64,000 nucleotides of DNA from Tissierellaceae bacterium (GTDB taxonomy: Bacteria > Bacillota > Clostridia > Tissierellales > Tissierellaceae). The DNA is taken from NCBI GenBank assembly GCA_023229175.1, contig JALNZV010000009.1, positions 14,212 through 78,211 of the forward strand. Reading direction: 5' to 3'. A model generated the notes under the pieces. That model was not told the origin of the DNA and searched no databases. It worked only from the letters and a program-made list of their open reading frames with translations. Of the stretch, positions 6,757 to 15,748 are shown one piece after another (the stretch's first letter is position 1; the number at the start of each line of letters is the position of its first letter). Made by a program: the position numbers and the translations under genes.

Positions 6757-8559
6757 CTATACTACAAATTTCTCCAAGTCTTTACTAAATTCGCTGCTAA
6801 CCCTTTGGAATTCCAATATTCCATCGGTCATCTTCTGGATTTCATTAGTATAGGAGTGAACATTTGCAGATACTTCTTCTGAGGAAGCGGAGTTTGTTTC
6901 AGCAATGGAAGCTAAAGTTGCAATGCCTTGGGATATGGAACCAATTTCCTTGGCATTGTTGTTTAACTCCGAAGTCAATTGAATAATTAACCTAGACACT
7001 TCGTTAATAGACTCCACAGAATTGTGGTTTTCCTCTGCAATAGAACTTAATTTATTATTTTCCTTTTCCAATATATTGTATTGGTCTGAAATATCGTGAA
7101 CAAATTCGTCAATATTTTCTACAAATGATTCCAGATTGTCGTTGATGGTCTGGACTGCCTCCTTGGATCCTTCAGCCAAGTTTCTAATCTCCATGGCTAC
7201 GACTGCAAAGCCCCTGCCGTATTCCCCTGCCCTAGAAGCCTCAATGCTGGCATTTAAGGCAAGTAAATTTGTCTGCTCCGCTATTTTCTCCACGGCATCG
7301 ACTATATCCCGCACTTCATTGGCTCTGTTTTGCAGCTGCTGTCCTTTGATTCTTACTTGGGAAAATTCCCTAAGTATATTACTTAAACTATCAGAAGTAG
7401 CATTTAATTCGTCAAAACCATCGCTTACTTGAATGGCTGCTGCCTCTAGATGTTCCTTTCCTTGGTTGCCGTCAGATACTACTTTTTCCAAGGAGTTTAT
7501 GGAACTGTTAAGCTTTTCGGCAGCACCACTTGTTTCTTCAGCTTGACTTACAATGCCCTCGGCCATTTGCTCAACTACATTGGAGATTTCATTGGATGTA
7601 AAGCTCATACTTTCAGAGATTTCCAAAAAATCCTCAGTAAATACATTTAATTCATCGGTAGTCGCCTTATATCCTACGAAGTCAGTTTTTATACTGTCCT
7701 TCATCAGACCAATTTTTCTCGTAATATTTTCGAAAAAGTCATTGGTAACGATGCCCTCAGCCAAGGATAAGTCCTTGTCTATAACCCTATCCAAAGACTC
7801 TTCAATGGATTTAATAGGTCTAAATAGGCCTTTGCCGATGATAAAGGGAATTGCCAAAGATAGACCTAAAATTATGGGCATAGCCAAATTTCCAGGCATA
7901 TACTTGTTTATTAAAACTGCAGGAATTCCCACCAACAATAGGGAACTAATGGCGATTTTCCCCTCCATGTTTTTAATAAATCCAAAGGACAGTAAATTAT
8001 TTAAGAAGAACCTCTTTTCATAATAGATTTCTTCTGGAAAAGTAATACCTATCTTTGTGAAATCAGCAGTCTTCTCCAATACTTCAACTTCGATGTCCTC
8101 TTTAAAATACTTGGCAGCTCCTTCTAACATCCCATGAAAATAAGGGAACATCCCCCTTTGAGATGCATAAGTCATATGGGCTACGTGTTTACTCACGGGA
8201 TAAATGCCTAAAATGGGTGGATTTGCCCCGGGTATTCTCTTTGTCACTACTACGTGAATATCGTACATAGCCTGTAAAAATGAATACAGATTCTTATATC
8301 TAAAAAAGGCAGGATATATTTTAGAATAGGTCATAATATTTTGGGTACCCATATTTCTCCACAATTGGTCAGAAGTGATGCCGACCTTCTTCGCTATAAC
8401 ATCTATGATACCCTTAGCAATCCTATCCTCAATATCCTCCGTAGGTGTGAATATTCTATTTGGTGCAATTTGAAAATGTTCAAGGGCATCATTGGTGACA
8501 TTGTCTCCATACAGAGCCCTACAGGTTTCAACCCATGCTGAAACGATTGTACCCTTCAA
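6757..8559 (-). CDS. H-NOX heme sensor fused to methyl-accepting chemotaxis protein
   Basis: A 600-aa fusion. The TTG at 8559 is preferred because GGGAGGGG lies 6 nt before it and it aligns with the first residue of known H-NOX proteins. Residues 1-180 are an H-NOX (HNOB) domain. The proximal heme ligand His102 lies in MYDIHVVVTKRIPGA. The YxSxR heme-propionate motif is Tyr131-Ser133-Arg135. Tyr140, the distal-pocket Tyr that stabilises O2 in the Caldanaerobacter protein, is present. Two membrane helices follow (about 195-240), then a signalling domain with the MCP hairpin tip EQTNLLALNASIEASRAGE. Such fusions are known as gas-sensing chemoreceptors. No chemotaxis operon lies nearby. Confidence 0.93.
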   Translation of the reverse strand: MKGTIVSAWVETCRALYGDNVTNDALEHFQIAPNRIFTPTEDIEDRIAKGIIDVIAKKVGITSDQLWRNMGTQNIMTYSKIYPAFFRYKNLYSFLQAMYDIHVVVTKRIPGANPPILGIYPVSKHVAHMTYASQRGMFPYFHGMLEGAAKYFKEDIEVEVLEKTADFTKIGITFPEEIYYEKRFFLNNLLSFGFIKNMEGKIAISSLLLVGIPAVLINKYMPGNLAMPIILGLSLAIPFIIGKGLFRPIKSIEESLDRVIDKDLSLAEGIVTNDFFENITRKIGLMKDSIKTDFVGYKATTDELNVFTEDFLEISESMSFTSNEISNVVEQMAEGIVSQAEETSGAAEKLNSSINSLEKVVSDGNQGKEHLEAAAIQVSDGFDELNATSDSLSNILREFSQVRIKGQQLQNRANEVRDIVDAVEKIAEQTNLLALNASIEASRAGEYGRGFAVVAMEIRNLAEGSKEAVQTINDNLESFVENIDEFVHDISDQYNILEKENNKLSSIAEENHNSVESINEVSRLIIQLTSELNNNAKEIGSISQGIATLASIAETNSASSEEVSANVHSYTNEIQKMTDGILEFQRVSSEFSKDLEKFVV

Positions 8560-8697
8560 GATTTTCCCCTCCCTCAACAATTTAATTTATTATATCATAA
8601 TTTGTGACAAAAAACTTTATCCAATCCATATATATCCAAAAACAATTCAAAATAACAATTATTTCATATTAATAATCAAGAAAATTTATTTTTTTAA

Positions 8698-8726
8698 TTG
8701 ACAAATCCATTTATAAATAGTATAAT
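8698..8726 (+). promoter_or_regulatory. Consensus sigma-A promoter P1 for veg
   Basis: TTGACA (8698-8703), 17-bp spacer, TATAAT (8721-8726): an exact consensus match. Confidence 0.9.
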
Positions 8727-8737
8727 TATTTATTTAT

Positions 8738-8766
8738 TTGACAGAATAGGTTGTATGTGGTATAAT
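8738..8766 (+). promoter_or_regulatory. Consensus sigma-A promoter P2 for veg
   Basis: A second exact consensus: TTGACA (8738-8743), 17-bp spacer, TATAAT (8761-8766), 40 bp after the first. Hairpin-forming sequence follows in the 5' leader: GAGTGT (8775-8780) with ACACTC (8785-8790), then a bulged CCC/GGG hairpin up to 8813. Confidence 0.9.
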
Positions 8767-8828
8767 TCACATATGAGTGTCCGAACACTCCTTCTGCCCT
8801 CGAAACTTCGGGGAGCAATCAATGGAAG

Positions 8829-9107
8829 GTGGGTTGCTTTATAGAAAAAGATATATTAACTAGAATTCGGAAGGACATCGAGAAATACATCGGCAAGAAC
8901 GTCATATTAAGGGCCAACAAGGGAAGAAAAAAGACCATAGTTCGAGAAGGAATATTAGAAGCAGCATACCCAAATGTTTTTATCGTCAGCATAATTAACG
9001 AATATGATAGCTCTAGGAAGGTATCTTATACCTATACAGATGTATTGACCGGAACAGTAGAAGTGACTGTTTCTTCACAAGCCCAACCAGAAGTAAAAAT
9101 CTCTTAA
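8829..9107 (+). CDS. veg: Veg family protein
   Basis: A small protein of the Veg family, about 88-92 aa. It has the core IRKDIEKYIGKNVILRANKGRKKTI, then REGILEAAYPNVFIV, then VSYTYTDVLTGTVEVTV. In Bacillus subtilis, veg is strongly transcribed from tandem promoters and promotes biofilm matrix expression; here too two perfect promoters precede it. The start is uncertain. The coordinates use the longest conventional start, GTG at 8829, but its ribosome site is poor. AAGGTGGG (8826-8833) is correctly spaced for an ATA codon at 8841, which also matches the usual Veg N-terminus. A terminator follows the stop. Confidence 0.85.
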   Translation: MGCFIEKDILTRIRKDIEKYIGKNVILRANKGRKKTIVREGILEAAYPNVFIVSIINEYDSSRKVSYTYTDVLTGTVEVTVSSQAQPEVKIS

Positions 9108-9140
9108 AAAATAACTGTACAATAATTGTACAGTTATTTT
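9108..9140 (+). terminator. Intrinsic terminator of veg
   Basis: AAAATAACTGTACAA (9108-9122) pairs with its exact complement (9126-9140) around three bases. The arm is A-rich at the 5' side and ends in TTTT, so it can also stop transcription in the opposite direction. Confidence 0.85.
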
Positions 9141-9233
9141 AATTTAGGGTTTATCCATTTTTATTCATTATTTACGACTATATGGCATATATATCTTCAT
9201 AGGATATACAAGGAGAAAATTAGGGGGGATATT

Positions 9234-10781
9234 ATGACCATAGAGTTGATAAAGGACGTATTAAAAATCGAAGAACTAAGGGGAAGGGGAGATACCCAGT
9301 CCTTGGTGGAGACAGAAGTATATCTAAATCCATCAAAGCCCAGCATAGAGAAGTTACTTTGGACAGATGGACAAGTGGAGATTTTATCTACAAAGGCCAT
9401 CAGAGATAGATTAGTAGTGTCCGGAGTAGTAAAGTTTAAAGTAGTGTACAAATCGGAAGAAGTAGAGGACAATATTTACTCCGTCGATGCCAACGGAGAC
9501 TTTAGGGAAGAGATAGAAATACCTGGAATTACAGAGGATATGTCAGCTATTGTGAAGGCTCATATCGAATACATTGAAGAAGAGGTACTGGATGATAGGA
9601 AACTATCCCTTAAGGCGTTGGTAGACTTAGAAGGCAAAGTGGAGGAAGTAAATACCTTGGAAGTAATCAAGGGAGTGGAGCATATAGAGAACCTCCAGAT
9701 TCTGAAAGAAACCATAAACTACAAAGAAATACTAGGCAGGGAGATTTCCTATGCCATAGTAAAAGAAGCCTTTGAATTGTCCGAGGATAAACCAAATATC
9801 GAGGAGATACTGAAGATATCATTCCAAGCCTATGAAAACGAATCCACAGTAGTAGACGATAGGATAATCATCTCTGGCACAGTCAACGGCAGAATAGTAT
9901 ACTATGGAGAAAATCAAATAGCTACAGTTGAGAGGGAGATAGCTTTCAGTCACTTCTTGGAATTGCCGGGGGCAGTAGAAGGAGCTCAGCCGGAGATAGA
10001 GCTTGAAGTAGTAGAGGGAGGATTTGAGGTACTGGAAAATGAAGAGGGAGAATTTAAAGTTTTAGATTTAGAGATAAAATTACGAGTACAGGGGACTGCA
10101 TTTTCGGAAAATGAAAAGTCCCTCATAGTAGATGCCTATTCTACAAAGGAAAAGATGAAGGTGGAAATGGAGGAAGTAAATTTAGTCGAAAACATCAGGA
10201 CCATGACCCATAGGGAAAGTCTTGCCTTAGATTTGGCAGAATATCGAATAAAGGAAGTATACGACCTATCAGGTTACACTACAATAATCGATACTAGGGT
10301 AATAGACGAGGGCATAACCGTAGACGGCATCCTGTCGGTGGAGGCCATTTACTTGGAGGAAGACACAGAAGATATAAATACATTAAAGGAAGAGATACCA
10401 TATAAGTTTTATTTACCTGTAGAGGGGATAAACTTAAATTCTGTAGTAGAAATAGATATAAATTTAGAATCCATTAAAACATGTATATACAAAGACACCA
10501 TAAAAATAGAGGGAAATATAAGGCATAAAATAAACGTAAATAGAAATAGATTGATAAAGCTAATAAAGACCATGGAGGAAACAGAGGAATTAATAGATAA
10601 AAGAGATAGGCCCAGCATCACCATATATATAGTCCAAAATGGCGATATACTATGGGATATAGCAAAGAGATACAACACCACCATGGAGGAAATCTTGGAG
10701 GACAATGAAAGCATCAATCCCAACAATATAATTCCGGGAGAAAAAATAATTATAGAAAAAAAGGTAGATATAAATTTCTAA
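9234..10781 (+). CDS. SPOCS (DUF3794) and LysM domain spore envelope protein
   Basis: A 515-aa protein. The ATG at 9234 follows a GGGGGGA ribosome site; the longer frame upstream has none. It contains several copies of the DUF3794/SPOCS beta domain. An early one is around KLLWTDGQVEILSTKAIRDRLVVSGVV (about 40-110), with further copies to about 440, including ITVDGILSVEAIYL. The last 50 residues are a LysM domain: YIVQNGDILWDIAKRYNTTMEEI and NPNNIIPGEKIII. SPOCS-LysM proteins of Clostridia are tied to spore coat or cortex assembly, the LysM part probably binding peptidoglycan. There is no signal peptide, as expected for a protein made in the mother cell. Confidence 0.9.
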   Translation: MTIELIKDVLKIEELRGRGDTQSLVETEVYLNPSKPSIEKLLWTDGQVEILSTKAIRDRLVVSGVVKFKVVYKSEEVEDNIYSVDANGDFREEIEIPGITEDMSAIVKAHIEYIEEEVLDDRKLSLKALVDLEGKVEEVNTLEVIKGVEHIENLQILKETINYKEILGREISYAIVKEAFELSEDKPNIEEILKISFQAYENESTVVDDRIIISGTVNGRIVYYGENQIATVEREIAFSHFLELPGAVEGAQPEIELEVVEGGFEVLENEEGEFKVLDLEIKLRVQGTAFSENEKSLIVDAYSTKEKMKVEMEEVNLVENIRTMTHRESLALDLAEYRIKEVYDLSGYTTIIDTRVIDEGITVDGILSVEAIYLEEDTEDINTLKEEIPYKFYLPVEGINLNSVVEIDINLESIKTCIYKDTIKIEGNIRHKINVNRNRLIKLIKTMEETEELIDKRDRPSITIYIVQNGDILWDIAKRYNTTMEEILEDNESINPNNIIPGEKIIIEKKVDINF

Positions 10782-10793
10782 AGGCAAAAACTG

Positions 10794-10802
10794 TGATATA
10801 AT
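10794..10802 (+). promoter_or_regulatory. Extended -10 promoter for ispE
   Basis: TGATATAAT, an extended -10 element (TG-N-TATAAT), lies 36 bp before the ispE start. The same TGTGATATAATAAAT string occurs before murI. No clear -35 box. Confidence 0.6.
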
Positions 10803-10837
10803 AAATGGGAAATTTTATATACAAGGGAGAAATTTAA

Positions 10838-11686
10838 ATGAAAGAAATCGTCATTAAATCCTATGGGAAGGTAAATTTAGGATTGGATGTACTATATAAA
10901 AGAGAAGACGGCTACCATGAAATCAGCACCGTAATGCAGCAAATAGATTTATCTGACACAGTAACCATAAGGGAAAACGAGGGGGATATAGTATTGGAAT
11001 CAGACTGCGGCGGCCTCCCCTTAGACTCTACTAATTTAGTATATAGAGCCTGGAGGGCAATTCAGGACAGGACTGGTATAGACAAAGGAGTACAGATAAT
11101 AATACAAAAGAACATACCCGTCTCCGCTGGACTTGCAGGAGGCAGCTCCAATGCAGCAGCAGTTTTAAGGGGACTCAACCAGCTTTGGGACTTAGATCTC
11201 AAGGAAGAAGAACTAAAAGACATCGGAAGGGGAATAGGTGCCGACGTGCCCTTTTGTATTTCAGGAGGGACTGCTCTGGCAGAGGGCATAGGAGATAAAT
11301 TGACGCCTCTTAAACCCTTTAAAGACAAAGAACTGCTACTCATAAACCCCGGTGCAAAAGTATCTACGGCGGAAATATACAGTAGTCTAAACCCCAATGA
11401 TAAAAAGAGAGTAGACATAAGAAAGATTGTTTCGTCCATTGAAGAAGACGACATCAGGGGAGTAGCAAATAACATAGAGAATATAATGGAGGATGTGGTC
11501 CTGAAAAAGGTCCCGATTATATCCCATATCAAGGCGGACATGGTTAAATACGGTGCCTTAGGTACCTTAATGAGCGGCAGCGGGCCCACTGTATTTGGAT
11601 TATTTGACGACAAAGAGAAATTGGAATTCTCCATGAAAAGGTTAAGAAGCAAATATCCTACTGTGCTTTTAGCTAAGACAATTTGA
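10838..11686 (+). CDS. ispE: 4-diphosphocytidyl-2-C-methyl-D-erythritol kinase
   Basis: A 282-aa GHMP kinase of normal length. The N-terminus SYGKVNLGLDVLYKREDGYHEISTVMQQI is typical of IspE. The GHMP ATP-binding loop PVSAGLAGGSSNAAAVL follows, then GADVPFCISGGTALAEGIGD and the C-terminal GTLMSGSGPTVFGLF loop. The enzyme phosphorylates CDP-methylerythritol in the MEP pathway to isoprenoids, an essential cytosolic step. A terminator-like hairpin starts 17 bp after the stop. Confidence 0.95.
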   Translation: MKEIVIKSYGKVNLGLDVLYKREDGYHEISTVMQQIDLSDTVTIRENEGDIVLESDCGGLPLDSTNLVYRAWRAIQDRTGIDKGVQIIIQKNIPVSAGLAGGSSNAAAVLRGLNQLWDLDLKEEELKDIGRGIGADVPFCISGGTALAEGIGDKLTPLKPFKDKELLLINPGAKVSTAEIYSSLNPNDKKRVDIRKIVSSIEEDDIRGVANNIENIMEDVVLKKVPIISHIKADMVKYGALGTLMSGSGPTVFGLFDDKEKLEFSMKRLRSKYPTVLLAKTI

Positions 11687-11702
11687 AGCGAAAAATGTAT
11701 AT

Positions 11703-11750
11703 AAAACCCACCTTTTGTAAATCCTATGATTTACAGGAGGTGGGTTTTTT
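11703..11750 (+). terminator. Terminator-like hairpin containing the next gene's ribosome site
   Basis: AAAACCCACCT (11703-11713) pairs with AGGTGGGTTTT (11738-11748). An upper stem, GTAAATC with GATTTAC, sits on the loop CTAT. A T-run at 11745-11750 completes an intrinsic terminator. The AGGAGG at 11735-11740, the apparent ribosome site of the gene starting at 11749, lies in its 3' arm. Confidence 0.8.
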
Positions 11751-11958
11751 GATTGAAAAAATCGTCAATGCAATTAAGGGCATAGATACTTATACCACAA
11801 TACTTCTTGTAGTTTTTACAGGACTGTTTACCTTGTTATACGAGGGCTCCAAGCATAAAAAAAGGGGAGAGGACAGAGAAGTTAAAATAATTAAGGTAAT
11901 ATCCTATTCCTATTTGGCCCTAGGGATTATTATGTTTGCCTTATTACTAATGAAATAA
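11749..11958 (+). CDS. Small two-helix membrane protein upstream of gerKA
   Basis: A 69-aa protein starting at TTG 11749, with AGGAGG 8 nt upstream. It has two membrane helices, about residues 13-31 (DTYTTILLVVFTGLFTLLY) and 48-68 (IKVISYSYLALGIIMFALLLM). A highly charged loop, SKHKKRGEDREVK, joins them. It ends 12 bp before gerKA on the same strand and is probably cotranscribed with it. Some germinant-receptor operons carry a fourth gene for a small two-helix D subunit, and this protein has the right size, topology and place. It is not assignable by sequence alone. An alternative is an unrelated small membrane protein. Confidence 0.65.
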   Translation: MIEKIVNAIKGIDTYTTILLVVFTGLFTLLYEGSKHKKRGEDREVKIIKVISYSYLALGIIMFALLLMK

Positions 11959-11970
11959 AGGAGATAGCAT

Positions 11971-13482
11971 ATGAATGGAAAACTGGCAAAGGACATAGAA
12001 CAGAATATTAAGACCATAGAAGGGCTGTTTATGAACTGCTACGACATTGTAATTCGCAGGATAGAAATGGGAGAAGGATACAAGGTTAAAATAGCAGTCA
12101 TTTATATAGATGGCCTCATAGATAAAAACCACGTGTCGGAATATACAATTGGATTTTTAAATTCTGAGGGTTCAGGTTCATTTTCTCCCATAGGATATGG
12201 AAAGGATATTCTGGATTACATATCCAAGGAGGTCCTTGCCAATGCAGAAGTACAGGAAGAGAAAAATATGCAGAATATCGTCGATGCAATATTGTCAGGG
12301 GACACAGTTCTAATGGCAGACAATACAGATAAGGCCCTAATCATAGGCTCAAGGGGATGGGTATTCAGAAGCATAGAAGAGCCTGAAACGGAGGCAGTAA
12401 TCAGGGGGCCGAGGGAAGGCTTTACAGAAGTATTAAAATTCAATACGACGATGATAAGGAGAAGGATAAAGGACACGAATTTGAAGATTGTAGTAAAAGC
12501 CATTGGAAAGAGGTCGAAAACAGGAGTGGCACTATTGTATATGGAGGACATCGTAGATAAAACCTTTTTACAGGAAGTAAATAAAAGGCTGATGTCCATA
12601 GACATCGATTCCATATCCGACAGCTCTTCCTTGGAATTTTTAATTGAAGACAACTATCTATCTGCATTTCCTCAAATAGAAAACACGGAAAGGCCAGATT
12701 CGGTGGCAGCCTCTCTATACGAAGGAAGAATAGCACTCATAGTTGACAACTCACCTTTTGCCTTAATATTACCTGCTACAGTGGGAACCCTATTGCAGTC
12801 CTCAGAAGACTATTATTCCCGATGGAGTGATTCGACATTTGTAAGGCTGATTAGATTAATTGCAGTGGGTCTGACTGTACTGTCTCCCTCCCTTTATATT
12901 GCCATTACAGCATATCATCCAGGATTATTGCCTGCAAAGCTTACATATTTTTTAGCAGCTTCTAGGATTGACGTGCCTTTTCCCGCCGTTGTAGAGGCAA
13001 CTTTAATGGAATTGACCTTGGAGTTGCTGAGGGAATCAGGCACCAGAATGGCAGGTCCCGTTGGCAGTACCGTAGGTATAGTTGGAGGCCTGATTATAGG
13101 GCAGGCAGCAGTAGATGCGGGAATAGTAAGCCCCTTAATGATTATTATTGTAGCAGTTACAACCATAGCGTCCTTTGTAATCCCCAGTACAGAATTTGCC
13201 TCAGGTTTAAGGGTTTGGAGATTTATACTTATGGGTTTTTCCGCCTTACTGGGCCTATATGGAGTTATGCTTGGGATTATTTTACTGGGCAGCCACCTGA
13301 TAAAAATGGACAGCTTTGGAGTTCCCTATACTTCGCCATATTCTGGTTTAGGTATAGATACCGGTGAATTAAAGGATACGCTGTTAAAGGCTCCAATTCA
13401 ACATTTAAGAGAAAGACCGGAATTTACTCGGCCGAGGAACAAGGTCAGAATGGGAGGTTATTGGAAGAATGGAAGGAAATAA
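11971..13482 (+). CDS. gerKA: Spore germinant receptor subunit A (GerA family)
   Basis: A 503-aa GerAA/GerKA-type protein. The first 270 residues are soluble and include DTVLMADNTDKALIIGSRGW and the signature SAFPQIENTERPDSVAASLYEGRIALIVDNSPFALILP. Several membrane helices follow (about 290-450), including IDVPFPAVVEATLMELTLELLRESGTRMAGPVGSTVGIVGGLIIG, a hallmark of the family. In the spore inner membrane these subunits form the germinant-gated ion channel. AAGGAGAT lies 5 nt before the ATG. The gene overlaps the B subunit gene by 14 bp. The germinant cannot be read from the sequence. Confidence 0.93.
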   Translation: MNGKLAKDIEQNIKTIEGLFMNCYDIVIRRIEMGEGYKVKIAVIYIDGLIDKNHVSEYTIGFLNSEGSGSFSPIGYGKDILDYISKEVLANAEVQEEKNMQNIVDAILSGDTVLMADNTDKALIIGSRGWVFRSIEEPETEAVIRGPREGFTEVLKFNTTMIRRRIKDTNLKIVVKAIGKRSKTGVALLYMEDIVDKTFLQEVNKRLMSIDIDSISDSSSLEFLIEDNYLSAFPQIENTERPDSVAASLYEGRIALIVDNSPFALILPATVGTLLQSSEDYYSRWSDSTFVRLIRLIAVGLTVLSPSLYIAITAYHPGLLPAKLTYFLAASRIDVPFPAVVEATLMELTLELLRESGTRMAGPVGSTVGIVGGLIIGQAAVDAGIVSPLMIIIVAVTTIASFVIPSTEFASGLRVWRFILMGFSALLGLYGVMLGIILLGSHLIKMDSFGVPYTSPYSGLGIDTGELKDTLLKAPIQHLRERPEFTRPRNKVRMGGYWKNGRK

Positions 13483-14563
13483 AAGGGTATCCAATAAGCA
13501 AATAAGGGCCATGGTAGTTTCTACCATCGTAGGAGTAGGCATACTTTCTTTACCAAATCAACTGGCCATGGCCAGCGGAAATGACGGCTGGGTGTCCATT
13601 CTCGTGGCAGGATTGCTGACCATCGGAGTAGTAGTATTCATCGGAAAGATATTTGACATTTATCCAGACAAGGATTTTTTTCAAATAGGGAGGGAAGTAT
13701 TAGGCAATGGGATATTTAGCATTTTTCTGATTATCCTCTTTGCATACTTTATCGCTTTGGTGGCTTTCCTCTCCAGAAGTTTGGCTGAATTAATAAGGGC
13801 ATTTTTACTGGCGACTACGCCAACAGAAGTAATAATCATCACGTTTATTTTATGCACATCCTATATTGCCAGAGAGGAGATTAACATCATTGGAAGGCTT
13901 GCCTACCATATATATCCATTGATATTAATATCCACTGCGGCACTAATTATAGTGTCCATTCCAGGGCTGGATCCGACAAATATATTGCCTCTATTTCAAT
14001 CCAATGTAAAAGAGGTACCTGGGGGAATAAGGACCTCTTTTTTCAGCTTTGTAGGCTATGAAATCCTATTGTTTTCCTTCTTCTACTCGGAAAAAAAAGA
14101 CGGCAGGCTTAAATCGGCTATACAGGGTGTGCTCATAGTCATGCTAATTTACGTTACGATTTTCTTTACAACACTTGCCCAATATGGGTTACACGGACTA
14201 CAGAGGCAAGCTTATCCCACATTGTCACTCGTTAAGGAAATAGATTTACCGGGATTTTTTGTAGAGAATTTAGATGGCGTAGCCATGGCAATCTGGGTTT
14301 TAATAGTGTTTTCAACCATGGCCCCCTCCTATTATTCAGCGGCCAAGGTATTTTCAAATTTGTTAAATGTAAAGGACCACAGTATGTTCATTTTACCCAT
14401 ACTGCCAATAGCATATATAATATCGCTGCTCCCCCAGAACACTGTGACCCTTACAGAGACCTTGGGGAAATTCTTAGATTATTCTGGCCTTATAGTAATA
14501 GTGATATTGCCCGTTTTAATATATTTCGTCGGTATATATAAGCTTAGGAGGAACAAAAAATGA
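13469..14563 (+). CDS. gerKB: Spore germinant receptor subunit B (permease-like)
   Basis: A 364-aa protein of the GerAB/GerKB family, an amino-acid-permease fold with about ten membrane helices. It begins with ISNKQ-like sequence (RVSNKQIRAMVVSTIVGVGILSLP) and has the unwound-helix motif GVGILSLPNQLA. Later segments include SFVGYEILLFSFFYSEK and PTLSLVKEIDLPGFFVENLDGVAMAIW, both characteristic of the family. GerAB subunits bind the germinant. The start lies inside the end of gerKA, with GGAGG upstream, and its stop overlaps the gerKC start (ATGA). Confidence 0.93.
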   Translation: MEGNKRVSNKQIRAMVVSTIVGVGILSLPNQLAMASGNDGWVSILVAGLLTIGVVVFIGKIFDIYPDKDFFQIGREVLGNGIFSIFLIILFAYFIALVAFLSRSLAELIRAFLLATTPTEVIIITFILCTSYIAREEINIIGRLAYHIYPLILISTAALIIVSIPGLDPTNILPLFQSNVKEVPGGIRTSFFSFVGYEILLFSFFYSEKKDGRLKSAIQGVLIVMLIYVTIFFTTLAQYGLHGLQRQAYPTLSLVKEIDLPGFFVENLDGVAMAIWVLIVFSTMAPSYYSAAKVFSNLLNVKDHSMFILPILPIAYIISLLPQNTVTLTETLGKFLDYSGLIVIVILPVLIYFVGIYKLRRNKK

Positions 14564-15684
14564 AAAAGACAGCAATTGTACTTATGTCTGTTTCCCTAGT
14601 GTTTATGTCAGGATGCTGGGATATGGCAGAGATAAATGAAAGGATATTTCCCTATTCCGTAGGCATCGACCTAAATCCAGATGAAGGGGAGAGGTATATA
14701 GTCACCATATCTTACCCAAACATATTTGCCATAGGCAAAAATGCAACCCAAGAGGAAAGAATTTATAATGTATCTTCAATTTCTTCAACCATATACGAGG
14801 GAATAAGGCAGGTAAACACTCGGATACCATACCCTTTATACTTTAAGCACTTGGGGACCATAGTAATAGGAAAGACATTTGCGGAGGATCAAGAGTCCAT
14901 GAGAAAATTAGTAGACAGTACCAATAGGGACTTTACCATAAGTAAAAGGGTTAGGGTGATAACAGCTGAACACATGGCACATGACTTGCTTAAATCGGTT
15001 CCCATTGCTGTAAAGCAGGAGGCCATAGAGGGGACGTTATTCAATATGCTTAAGGGAAATAAAAAGACCTCTAGGTATATACCGCAAAACTTAACGAGAT
15101 TTCTGCAGGAAATGGATATGGGGGGAGTGTCCATCATGCCAAGAGCTGCATTTCACGGGGAGGATTTGAAGATATTTGGGGGATGTGTATTTAAAAACTT
15201 TCAATTTGTCGGTCATTTAGGTGAATTGCAAAACAGGGCAGTGGCTTTGATGAGGGGAAATATAAAGGAGACTTTGGTAGTGGCACCTTTTGAGGATATC
15301 TGTATTTCCTATTCCGTTTCCAGTTCCAAGGCAAAAAAACAGCTGGAAATAAATGAGGGGGATATAAAGATTACCATACATGTGGAAACAGAAGGGGTCC
15401 TTAGGGAATATATTTACACAGATGAAGTAGTGGAAATAACGCCGGATATATTGAACGAAATGGAAAAGGCCATATCGAAAACCTTAGAAGAAGAGACAAA
15501 AGAAGTTATAAGAATCTTGCAAAAGGATTTTAAGGCCGATGGCCTAGGAATAGCAGAATATTTACAGAAATTCCATCCAAAGATATGGGAAGAAGTATCA
15601 GACGATTGGGAGGGAATTTTCCCCGGTATAACCATAGAACCAGTCATAGATGCAAAAATAAGGAGAATGGGACTGACAGGGTAA
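14560..15684 (+). CDS. gerKC: Spore germinant receptor subunit C, lipoprotein
   Basis: A 374-aa Ger(x)C protein. The signal peptide ends in a lipobox, VFMSGC, followed by WDMAEINERIF, the usual GerAC opening. The rest has family motifs: YSVGIDLNPDE, IPYPLYFKHLGTIVIGK, KRVRVITAEHMAHDLL, and a C-terminal domain with RILQKDFKADGLGIAEYLQKFHPKIWEEV. The protein is anchored to the outer face of the spore inner membrane by a diacylglyceryl cysteine. It completes the receptor with the two overlapping upstream genes. Confidence 0.94.
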   Translation: MKKTAIVLMSVSLVFMSGCWDMAEINERIFPYSVGIDLNPDEGERYIVTISYPNIFAIGKNATQEERIYNVSSISSTIYEGIRQVNTRIPYPLYFKHLGTIVIGKTFAEDQESMRKLVDSTNRDFTISKRVRVITAEHMAHDLLKSVPIAVKQEAIEGTLFNMLKGNKKTSRYIPQNLTRFLQEMDMGGVSIMPRAAFHGEDLKIFGGCVFKNFQFVGHLGELQNRAVALMRGNIKETLVVAPFEDICISYSVSSSKAKKQLEINEGDIKITIHVETEGVLREYIYTDEVVEITPDILNEMEKAISKTLEEETKEVIRILQKDFKADGLGIAEYLQKFHPKIWEEVSDDWEGIFPGITIEPVIDAKIRRMGLTG

Positions 15685-15748
15685 GATGTATAAAAAAGCC
15701 CCCATTGGCAATCATAATAAAAAAGGACAAGTTGGAGGGAGCAAATTG

